Assembly: GCA_021154885.1 (NCBI GenBank)
Contig: JAJKHS010000055.1
Span: 65,559-115,347, forward strand
DNA length: 49,789 nucleotides
DNA from: Thermoanaerobaculum sp.
Lineage (GTDB): Bacteria > Acidobacteriota > Thermoanaerobaculia > Multivoradales > UBA5704
Direction of reading: 5' to 3'
Positions within the stretch are counted from its first letter, which is position 1. The number at the start of each line of letters is the position of its first letter. The translations under genes and the position numbers were made by a program. Shown here one piece after another: positions 39,341 to 46,724 of the stretch. Below the pieces are notes generated by a model. That model was not told where the DNA came from and searched no databases. It saw only the letters and a program-made list of their open reading frames with translations.

Positions 39341-40828
39341 TCATAGCGTCTTCAGGTACTCGATCAGGTCGTCCTTGGCCGGCGCGGCGAGCTGGGTGCC
39401 GAAGAGATGGCCGCCATTGCCGTTGCCGCGCTGCCGGGTGTCGTAGAGGAAGAACTTGCGCCCCTTGACCTGGGCGAGGTTCGAGATGAAGCCGAGGTTC
39501 TGCGCGTCGATCACGTCGTAGCCGCGATAGAAGGTCTGCGGCCGGCGCGCGGGCGGCTCCAGCAGGTCGCGCACCGTGGGCACCGAGCCGTTGTGCAGGT
39601 AGGGCCCGCGCAGCCAGGTGCCATCGAGCTGCACGGCGATGTAGCCCTCGGTCTTGACCATCGGCGTGCGAGTGATTCCCAGCGACGCCACCTTGGCGTT
39701 GGCGCCGTCCGCCGCCGCCTTCGTCCAGGCGTCGAGGCGCGCGCGGTCGGTGTCGACCTCGGCAATGGGGATCACGGTGCCCATCCGGTTGTCGCGCTGG
39801 GAAGCGTGGCAGGCCGCGCATTCGGTTTCGAACACGGCCTTGCCGCGCGCCGCTTTCTGGGCGTCGACGGGCAGCGGGTAGGCGGGCGGCCGGAACTCCC
39901 GCAGCCAGTCCAGGAGCTGCGGAATGCGCCGGTTGAAGAACGGCGTGTTCTTCGCCCCGAGGCCGAGCGCCGAGTCGATGAGCACCGAGCGGAACGAGGT
40001 CGTGGCGCCGTCCAGGTTCATCAGCATGGTATGGGCGGGAATGGGGTTGGGCGTCTTGTCGCTCCAGGTGCGCCCCGCCTGCTCGCGGGCCGCGAGGTGC
40101 CAGATGGCCGGGAAGTCGGTGTTGTCGACCGTGTCATCCGCGGGCATCTGGAGGAGGTTGAACTTGGTCAAGTTCATCGGCGCGTCGCGGCCGGGCCCCC
40201 ATTGCGGCAGGCGCGCCGTCCAGGCGAAGCCCTTGCCCTGGTCGAGCAGGGCCTTCTTCACCTGCGGCACGGCGAAGCGGTAGATCAGGCGGTCGACGAA
40301 CGAGAGCTTGGTCACCAGGTCGATCTGGGCCAGCAGGTCGTCGGCGGTGAAGCGCGGATCGCCGGCGCAGCGGGTGAAGAAGAGGATCAGCCCCTGGATG
40401 TCGGCGGTGTGGCCGGGGCCGGCGGCGACGACCTTCGGCACCTCGTCCTCCTTGGTGCGGTAGGAGGTGGAATGGCAGATGGCACAGTTTTCGCCCACGC
40501 GGACGAAGCCGATGGTCTTCTTCGAAAAGCCGGCCGGCATCTCCCTGCCCTGCTCCCAGGAGATCCCCAGCGAGGCGTAACCGCCCGGTCCCGGGAGGTA
40601 CTCCGGGAACATCCGCGGCAGCACCAGCCAGATCCAGTAGGGGATGCCGGCGTCCGCCTCGCCGCCGATCGAGCCGTAGAGGAAGTTGTCGCTCTGGTTT
40701 TTCGTGATCCATTCCGGCTGCGGCACGTCGCGGAAGATCTTGTACCAGACCGTGATGCCCACGATGACGCCGAGCACGGCGAGGACGGCGACGGCGATCA
40801 GGATCTTTCTCTTTTTGCGGGCGTCCAT
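39341..40828 (-). CDS. membrane-anchored dihaem cytochrome, RoxA/dihaem-peroxidase-like, paralogue 2
   Basis: A 495-residue protein with an N-terminal anchor (KILIAVAVLAVLGVIVGITV). Haem motifs are CAICH (115-119) and CAACH (337-341). Shared with the upstream paralogue are GIPYWIWLVLPRMFPEYLP with GYASLG, WGPGRDAPMNLTKFNLLQM, GTWLRGPYLHNGSVPTVRDL, FYRGYDVIDAQNLGF and the terminal KDDLIEYLKTL. The WGPGR..D block, the YLHNGSVP loop and the dihaem spacing recall RoxA-type rubber oxygenases and NCBI 'di-heme cytochrome c peroxidase' proteins, which are exported. Assignment to that superfamily is an inference. Activity (dioxygenase, peroxidase or electron transfer) cannot be read from sequence. 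Confidence 0.78.
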   Translation of the reverse strand: MDARKKRKILIAVAVLAVLGVIVGITVWYKIFRDVPQPEWITKNQSDNFLYGSIGGEADAGIPYWIWLVLPRMFPEYLPGPGGYASLGISWEQGREMPAGFSKKTIGFVRVGENCAICHSTSYRTKEDEVPKVVAAGPGHTADIQGLILFFTRCAGDPRFTADDLLAQIDLVTKLSFVDRLIYRFAVPQVKKALLDQGKGFAWTARLPQWGPGRDAPMNLTKFNLLQMPADDTVDNTDFPAIWHLAAREQAGRTWSDKTPNPIPAHTMLMNLDGATTSFRSVLIDSALGLGAKNTPFFNRRIPQLLDWLREFRPPAYPLPVDAQKAARGKAVFETECAACHASQRDNRMGTVIPIAEVDTDRARLDAWTKAAADGANAKVASLGITRTPMVKTEGYIAVQLDGTWLRGPYLHNGSVPTVRDLLEPPARRPQTFYRGYDVIDAQNLGFISNLAQVKGRKFFLYDTRQRGNGNGGHLFGTQLAAPAKDDLIEYLKTL

Positions 40829-40849
40829 GACAAGTCCTCGCCGGATCGA

Positions 40850-42439
40850 TCAGAAGGTTTTGAGGTACTCGAGCAGGGCCTGTTTCTGCTCGGCGGGAAG
40901 ATAGGTGCCGAAGGCTTCACCCTCGTGGCCCCAGTTGCCGTTGCCCGGCTGGCCGGTGTCGAGTTTGAAGAAGCGGCGCCCGCCCTGCTCAGGGACGTTG
41001 AAGACGAAGCCGACGTTCTGCGGATCGTAGACGTCGTTGCCGCGGTAGACAATTTTCGTCCGCGCGGCCGCCGGCTCGAGCAGCTCGCGCAGGTTGGGGA
41101 CCGAGCCGTTGTGCAGGTAGGGGGCGCGCAGCCAGAGGCCGTCGAGCGGCGTGTTGGCGTAGCCGTAGGTCTTGTGGTAGCGGGTGAAGCGCCGGGGATA
41201 GGGTTTGTCGAAGCCCCAATCCGGCTCGAAGCCCGCGTAGTTGGTGCCCAGGTTGACCGCCAGCTCCCAGGTGAAGGAGTCGAGGCGGCGGCGGTCGGTG
41301 CCAATGGCGGCGATCGGCACCACCTCGCCCACGTGCTCGCCCGGCTGCCGCTGCTGGTGGACGAAGGGCGGGGCCTTGGTGCCGTGGCAACCGGCGCAGT
41401 AGTGCTGATAGATCGGCGCGCCCCGGGACGCGAGGGCCGCGTCGACGGGAAAGAGATCGGAGAATGGCACCGGCCTGGCGGTCTCCAGCCACCTGGCGGT
41501 GCGCTGGAGACTGTCGGCGTCGATCGACGGCGGGTAGGCGCCGGTGCCGAAGGCGGCGTTCAGGTTGCGCTCGGTGACGTGGTCGTTGTTGCCGTCCCAG
41601 TGCAACGCCATGTGCGCGTCCTGCCGCGGTCCCTGGTTCCAGATCGACGGGAAGTCGGCGAAACCGGTGAGCTCCTCCGGATCGGCGTGCGTCATGTTGA
41701 AGTTGAAGAACGCCTTGTTGGGGCCGAAGGTATCGTCCCGGCCCGGACCCCATTTCGCGAACTCGATGAAGCTCAGGCGCTGCGGCAGGCTGAGCGTCTG
41801 CTCGCGCATGCGATAGACGGCGATGTAGCGGAAGATCAGCCGGTTGATCAGGTCGGGCTTGTCGACCAGGCGGTGGGAGTCGTTCTCCATCACCCGGATC
41901 TGGTCGAGCAGCCGCTGCGGCGTGAACTTCGTGTCGCGGGCGACGTTGGTGAGGAACTGGCCCCAGGCGCCGATGTCGAAGGTGTTGGCGGGCATGCCGA
42001 GGACCACCCGCGCTGGCGCACCGGGCGCCGTGCGCACCGTGCCGGTGTGGCAGACGGCGCAGTTCAGATACACGCTGTCGATGCCCCGCACGTTGCGCCG
42101 CGACATGCCCGCCGGCAGGTCGTAGCGCGGGTCCTTCCCCGCCTCGTAGACCATGCCGAACGAGGCGTAGCCGTGGCCGGGCCTCTTGTCCGGCAGGTAC
42201 TCGGGGAAGACCTCGGGGAGGGCCACCCAGAGCCAGTAGGGGATCCCCGTCAGCCGGTCGCCGCCGGTGGAGCCATACTTGAAATGGGCGGCGTCGTCGG
42301 CATAGTCGACGGGCTCGTCGCGGGTCAGCCGCCAGGCCAGGTAGAGGCCGGCGACGACGAGCAGGGCAACGCAGGCCACGAGGGCGATCCGCAATGCCCT
42401 GGCCCACTTGCGACGGGACGGTCTCGCAGCAGCGTTCAT
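40850..42439 (-). CDS. membrane-anchored dihaem cytochrome, RoxA/dihaem-peroxidase-like, paralogue 1 (first gene of operon)
   Basis: A 529-residue protein starting at ATG 42437-42439 with a GAGGAGAG ribosome site; a possible upstream ATG at 42499 overlaps the -10 box and is rejected. The N-terminal anchor is ALRIALVACVALLVVAGLYL. Haem motifs are CAVCH (127-131) and CAGCH (348-352). It carries the same blocks as paralogue 2: GIPYWLWVALPEVFPEYLP, KWGPGRDDTFGPNKAFFNF, LWLRAPYLHNGSVPNLRELL, VYRGNDVYDPQNVGF and KQALLEYLKTF. The 221-residue haem spacing matches the 222 of its neighbour. The pair were probably produced by tandem duplication and may act as a heteromeric pair or on related substrates. 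Confidence 0.8.
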   Translation of the reverse strand: MNAAARPSRRKWARALRIALVACVALLVVAGLYLAWRLTRDEPVDYADDAAHFKYGSTGGDRLTGIPYWLWVALPEVFPEYLPDKRPGHGYASFGMVYEAGKDPRYDLPAGMSRRNVRGIDSVYLNCAVCHTGTVRTAPGAPARVVLGMPANTFDIGAWGQFLTNVARDTKFTPQRLLDQIRVMENDSHRLVDKPDLINRLIFRYIAVYRMREQTLSLPQRLSFIEFAKWGPGRDDTFGPNKAFFNFNMTHADPEELTGFADFPSIWNQGPRQDAHMALHWDGNNDHVTERNLNAAFGTGAYPPSIDADSLQRTARWLETARPVPFSDLFPVDAALASRGAPIYQHYCAGCHGTKAPPFVHQQRQPGEHVGEVVPIAAIGTDRRRLDSFTWELAVNLGTNYAGFEPDWGFDKPYPRRFTRYHKTYGYANTPLDGLWLRAPYLHNGSVPNLRELLEPAAARTKIVYRGNDVYDPQNVGFVFNVPEQGGRRFFKLDTGQPGNGNWGHEGEAFGTYLPAEQKQALLEYLKTF

Positions 42440-42497
42440 CGGGGAGCTCTCCTCGGTACGCCGAAAAGCTGACGGCTCGTTGTCAGGCTGACGGTTC

Positions 42498-42526
42498 ATT
42501 TTAAGGCTTCCGTATTACACTTGCAA
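42498..42526 (-). promoter_or_regulatory. sigma70-type promoter of the cytochrome operon
   Basis: On the minus strand TTGCAA (42521-42526), a 17-base spacer and TAAAAT (42498-42503) form the best promoter match in the window. The predicted start near 42491 gives a leader of about 50 bases to the ATG at 42439. Confidence 0.7.
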
Positions 42527-42658
42527 GCATCGATCTCGAACGGCTTGGGTAACTCTCGGGTCATTGGGCGATCCGCCCACCGGATTTGTTACTTCGTAAT
42601 GAAAGAGGTCGCTGGCACGCCTATGGAGGAAGAGCGAACCTGTTCCCGGAGGTGGCTG

Positions 42659-43564
42659 ATGCGAACTAGGAATGGATGGCGGAGTTTCCTGCTGCTGTGG
42701 GCCGCCGCGGGATCGTGCGGGATCCTGGCCGGCTGCTCGGGCCCGGATCTCGTCCGGCCCGTGACGGGCAAGGCGGTCAGCGCGAGCCTGCAGGCGGTCA
42801 ACGAGCCGGAGAACCGCAAGCGGATCGAGGAGCTGCTGACCTCCGAGCCGGTCGAGAAGTCGATGCGGGAGCTGACCCGCGCCGCGGTCGACGCGGCCCT
42901 CGCCGATCTCGCCAGCGACGAGCGCCAGGCGCGGACGAAGAAGCTGGCGGCCGACTTCGTGCGCGACCTGGGGCCGGCCCTGGGCACGATGCTCGACAAG
43001 GACGTCCTGCCGCGGGTGGAGAACGAGCTGACGGCGAGCGTCCAGAGAGTCCTCGAGGCTACTCTGAGCGAGGCGAACCAGCGGCGGGCCGGCACCTTCG
43101 TGGCCGGGGTCGCGCGCCAGGCCATGGACGGCGTGGGACCGCAGGTCGCGAAGTCCATCTCGGACGGGGTGAGCTCCGGCATCGAGCGGTCGGTGCGGAC
43201 GATCCTCGCTCGCGACCTCTCACCGGCCCTGGGCAAGGCCCTGGAAGGCAACGCGCCGGCGATCTCCCAGGTCACACGCGCCGCGACCGCCGGCGCCCTC
43301 CAGGCCGTCACCGAGGCGATGAACGGCCCCTTCGGAGAGATGATCCGCAGCGAGCGCCGGGCGGTGATCCGGGACGCGGGCGACGTGGCGGCGGTGGAAC
43401 GCAAGGCCCTGCTCCAGAAACTGGACGAGCAGATCGACGAGACGCGGCGCTGGCTCCGCGGCCTGGTCGTGGTGGCCGCCGTGGCCGGGGTGCTGCTGGT
43501 CGGGTTGGGGCTCCTGCTCTGGCGGCAGATGATGGAGAACCGGCGCCTGCGGACGGGGGGGTAG
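42659..43564 (+). CDS. lipoprotein with C-terminal transmembrane helix
   Basis: A 301-residue protein. ATG 42659 has a GGAGGT ribosome site. Residues 1-26 form a lipoprotein signal ending CGILAGC (C26). The mature region of about 230 residues is almost entirely helical and charged (RKRIEELLTSEPVEKSM, LADFVRDLGPALGTML-like repeats), with alternating 'APALGKALE' and 'SDGVSSGIERSVRTIL' segments but no cysteine. Residues of about 268-290 form a second hydrophobic helix (LVVVAAVAGVLLVGLGLLLW) followed by a basic tail. An N-terminal lipid anchor plus a C-terminal membrane helix would tie the protein to two membranes or twice to one. I do not recognise a family. It is divergent from the cytochrome operon. 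Confidence 0.75.
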   Translation: MRTRNGWRSFLLLWAAAGSCGILAGCSGPDLVRPVTGKAVSASLQAVNEPENRKRIEELLTSEPVEKSMRELTRAAVDAALADLASDERQARTKKLAADFVRDLGPALGTMLDKDVLPRVENELTASVQRVLEATLSEANQRRAGTFVAGVARQAMDGVGPQVAKSISDGVSSGIERSVRTILARDLSPALGKALEGNAPAISQVTRAATAGALQAVTEAMNGPFGEMIRSERRAVIRDAGDVAAVERKALLQKLDEQIDETRRWLRGLVVVAAVAGVLLVGLGLLLWRQMMENRRLRTGG

Positions 43565-43586
43565 AGCGTCTCGCCGGACGCTCTAC
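43561..43586. terminator. bidirectional hairpin terminator
   Basis: GTAGAGCGTC (43561-43570) and GACGCTCTAC (43577-43586) form a perfect 10-base stem with a 6-base loop. It overlaps the stop of the lipoprotein gene and lies before the convergent end of the small exported-protein gene at 43597. Confidence 0.7.
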
Positions 43587-43596
43587 CGGCTCCACC

Positions 43597-44109
43597 TCAG
43601 GGCTTCGAAGAGCAGTTGCTGGACGGCAGGGAGGTGATCGTCTCGGGGACGACGGCGAGATACCCCTGGCTGTCCGTCCAGAGGTGCCCGACCACCTCGA
43701 CGCAGGCGCCGTAGGTGTGCGGGGCGGAGCAGTAGTAGGTGCTGTAGACGCCGCCGCTGAAGTCGATCGACGCGGACGACGAGGCGGGCGTACAGCCGCT
43801 GGAGAGCCACCAGGAGTCGTAGCAGCCCATGGCCGCCGTGCACTCCATGGCGACTTGCAGGGGGGTCGTCACACCGCCGGGCATTCCGGCCAGGACGGCG
43901 ATCGCCATCCCGGTTTTGGTGGGCTTGCCAGGAGACGTCGTCTGGTTGACGCTGGTGACGTTGCCCACCAGGGTCAGAGAGTTGCTGTCCATGGCCGAGG
44001 CAGGCGCCGAGGCGAGCAGGGCGAAGCAGGTAAAGGCTGCGAAAGCGCAGGCGGTGGCGGGCCTGCAGGTCTTCAGGAGATTCATCCGGCTGGCGGTTGT
44101 TTTCACCAT
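43597..44109 (-). CDS. small exported cysteine-rich hypothetical protein
   Basis: A 170-residue protein with a signal peptide (ACAFAAFTCFALLASAPASA, cleavage near 39). The mature protein of about 130 residues has six cysteines (in MECTAA, MGCYDSW, SGCTPAS, YYCSAPH, GACVEVV and SNCSSKP), suggesting three disulfides, and a mostly beta composition (SLTLVGNVTSVNQTT, GHLWTDSQGYLAVVPETI). I do not recognise a family. A GAAGGGAA ribosome site precedes the ATG at 44107-44109. Its AT content is a little higher than its neighbours. It lies downstream of a 230-base leader with several hairpins. Confidence 0.7.
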   Translation of the reverse strand: MVKTTASRMNLLKTCRPATACAFAAFTCFALLASAPASAMDSNSLTLVGNVTSVNQTTSPGKPTKTGMAIAVLAGMPGGVTTPLQVAMECTAAMGCYDSWWLSSGCTPASSSASIDFSGGVYSTYYCSAPHTYGACVEVVGHLWTDSQGYLAVVPETITSLPSSNCSSKP

Positions 44110-44341
44110 GATGTTCCCTTCCCAATGTCTCCGGAACCATATCCGGAGTCAGGAAGGGCTAAGGCACATCTCCTGCCAAGCTGGCGCGACCGCCGGCTTG
44201 CCGCCGGTAACTCCTGATCTTTCTTGCGTTTGGCAACGGAAGGCGGCGGCCGGCTCCGGTGCCGGGCCGCCGCTGTGCAGGGATGTTGGCCATAAGGCTA
44301 TGGCAAATTTGCCCAACCCGGCCGCGAGGCCGCAGCCGATT
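44110..44341 (-). other. structured 5' leader of the small exported-protein gene
   Basis: This 232-base gap holds no gene. Read on the minus strand it contains a hairpin CTCCGGA...TCCGGAG (44129-44148) close to the start codon, a GCCA/TGGC hairpin (44175-44185), CCGGC/GCCGG (44193-44207) and a long GC hairpin (44242-44273) just after the P450 stop. The last could terminate P450 transcription; the others make a folded leader. No known riboswitch consensus was recognised. Confidence 0.4.
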
Positions 44342-45724
44342 TCACACCCGATCCGGGATCATCCACATCCCGCCCTTGGCCCGCAGCGAGGTGCCCACCT
44401 TGGGGACCACGAAGCAGCCGGGAGCGAGGCGCGGATGGTAGCGCTGCGCCACCATGGCCAGGATGAGCTGCAGCTCCAGCATGGCGAGGTGGCGCCCGAC
44501 GCACATCCTCTGGCCGGTACCGAAGGGGACGTAGGCGTGGCGCGGCCGGCCGGCCACCTGGGAGGGCTCGAAACGCTCGGGATGAAACGCCTCGGGCACC
44601 TTCCAGAAATCCGGGTGGCGGTGGGTCGCATACGGGCAGATCAGGATCTGGGCGCCGGCCGGGATGCGGTAGCCGCCGATCTCGTCCTCGCTGCGGGCCG
44701 TGCGGTTGTAGAACCAGAAGGGTGGGTAGAGACGCATCGACTCCTGGGCCACCTGCGCGGTGTAGGTGAGGCGGGTGATCTCCTCGAACGTCGGCGGCCG
44801 GCCGCCGAGCACGGAGGCGACCTCCTCGCGCATGGTTTCGTCCACGGCCGGGTGCTCGTCCAGGAGGTGCCAGGTCCAGGTCAGGGCGTCGGCCGTGGCC
44901 TCGTAGCCGCCGAACAGGGTGACCATGACCTCGTCCCGGATCTCCAGATCGGTCATCCCCTCCCCCGTCGCCTCGTCCCGCGCCGCGAGCAGCATGCCGA
45001 GCAGGTCGTCCACGTCCTGGCCGCTCTCCCGGCGTTCCTTGATGATGCGGTAGACCATCGCGTCGAGCGTCGCGACCGCCTCGCGGCAGGCGCGCTTGTG
45101 CGGCAGGGGGAACCACTCCGGCAGGAAGTAGGTGGCCATGCGGATCGTGATCTGTTCCAGGGCGGTGTTGAAGCAGTGCGACATCACCGCGAGCTCCCGC
45201 TCGTCGATGCTCAGGCTGAACATCGTCTTGACGATGATCCCCAGGGTGAGGGACATCATCTCCCGGCCGATCTCCAGCGGCTGACCGGCGGCGCTCGGGG
45301 CCTCCCAGGCGGCCAGCCGCTGCTGCACGACGCCGGCCATGATGGGCAGGAGGGCGGCGACCCGGCGATGGGCGAACGCCGGCTGCATCAGGTGCCGCTG
45401 GCGCCGCCAGCTCTCCCCTTCGTTGACCACCAGCCCGTTGCCGAAGAGGAACCGGGTGCGCTCGAAGACATCGCCCTTCCAATAATTGTCATGGTTCGCC
45501 ACCATGACGTGATGGATGTGGTCGGGCAGAGTGACCAGGTAGATCGAGCCGAATCCCAGGTCGAGGCGCACCAGGTCGTTGTACTCGAGCATCATCCGGG
45601 TACAGAACCGAGGGGCGTCCGGCAGCATGCGGGGTAGAGCCCCGACCAGAGGATACCCATGGGGGCTGGGCGGAGCCCCGCCAGCCCGGCGATCCAGCAC
45701 CAAACTCTCGATTCGCGTAGTCAT
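44342..45724 (-). CDS. cytochrome P450
   Basis: A 460-residue soluble bacterial P450. The I-helix oxygen-activation motif is FGGYEATADALTW (GGxxAT type), the ExxR motif is QESMRLYPP, the PERF-like motif is FHPERFEPS, and the haem loop is PFGTGQRMCVGRHLAMLE with the thiolate ligand C408. NDNYWKG-like NHDNYWKGDVFERTRFLFGN and WRRQRHLMQPAF are typical of the CYP102/CYP110/CYP4-like fatty-acid or terpenoid hydroxylase branch. There is no membrane anchor, so it needs separate redox partners, and none is adjacent. The ribosome site is AAGGAGGGG. Regulation may involve GTGTCA palindromes upstream at 45871-45957. Confidence 0.92.
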   Translation of the reverse strand: MTTRIESLVLDRRAGGAPPSPHGYPLVGALPRMLPDAPRFCTRMMLEYNDLVRLDLGFGSIYLVTLPDHIHHVMVANHDNYWKGDVFERTRFLFGNGLVVNEGESWRRQRHLMQPAFAHRRVAALLPIMAGVVQQRLAAWEAPSAAGQPLEIGREMMSLTLGIIVKTMFSLSIDERELAVMSHCFNTALEQITIRMATYFLPEWFPLPHKRACREAVATLDAMVYRIIKERRESGQDVDDLLGMLLAARDEATGEGMTDLEIRDEVMVTLFGGYEATADALTWTWHLLDEHPAVDETMREEVASVLGGRPPTFEEITRLTYTAQVAQESMRLYPPFWFYNRTARSEDEIGGYRIPAGAQILICPYATHRHPDFWKVPEAFHPERFEPSQVAGRPRHAYVPFGTGQRMCVGRHLAMLELQLILAMVAQRYHPRLAPGCFVVPKVGTSLRAKGGMWMIPDRV

Positions 45725-45870
45725 CGGACCCCTCCTTGGAGCTCGGCACCGCGCCTCCTCGGTGCTGATCAGCCCTTCATAGCTGTAACTTCAACTTCCC
45801 GCTGGGCTTTTTCGCAATCAGCGTGCCACCACCCCTGCCGAGGGGAGAGGGCGGCGCGGAGGGGCTCTGG

Positions 45871-45957
45871 ACGTGTCAGAGCTGGCAAGCGGCTACAGAT
45901 TCTGTGTTTCTGACACTCCTCCAAAAAGTGTCAGAACGGGCTGACACAGTGTGTCAG
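45871..45957. promoter_or_regulatory. array of GTGTCA/TGACAC palindromes upstream of the P450 gene
   Basis: GTGTCAG occurs at 45873-45879. A perfect 10-base inverted repeat TTCTGACACT/AGTGTCAGAA occupies 45908-45917 and 45927-45936, and a second, CTGACAC/GTGTCAG, 45941-45947 and 45951-45957. The half-site is repeated five times within about 85 bases of a gene-free 340-base gap. It looks like a regulator-binding array. The rest of the gap (45725-45870 and 45958-46067) shows nothing I can name. Confidence 0.6.
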
Positions 45958-46067
45958 TGAAAGCTCAGGATTCGGCCGGCCTCCCGGGGTGACGCGGGTG
46001 TCCTCGGGGTAGGGCGCCTCAGAACGAGCCAGGGGAGGTCTGACGAGCGAGCCAAAGAGACCCGAGC

Positions 46068-46626
<559 letters not shown>

Positions 46627-46724
46627 CTAATACGGCGGGCGTGGGGCCCTACTCCTCGTTGGTTTCACGATCCTCCTGGTGTATCCTCCCCCCGCTGAAC
46701 AAACCCCAGTTGGCGGAGGTGACG

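Noticed and set aside
36007-42472. Very long open frames on the plus strand antisense to the cytochrome operon (over 1000 codons each)
   Set aside because: They mirror the wobble-position GC bias of real minus-strand genes with CxxCH motifs, ribosome sites and a promoter; their translations are low-complexity and show no family.
42440-42499. Upstream in-frame ATG (42499) for the first dihaem cytochrome
   Set aside because: It overlaps the TAAAAT -10 box and would add an unstructured 20-residue segment before the membrane anchor; ATG 42439 has a strong ribosome site.
44110-44341. Possible c-di-GMP (GEMM) riboswitch before the small exported-protein gene
   Set aside because: The conserved GGGACGCAAAGCC-type core is not present; hairpins alone are not enough.
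45908-45936. Palindrome as a rho-independent terminator
   Set aside because: No T-tract follows on either strand and the same half-site recurs outside the hairpin, which fits operator sites better.
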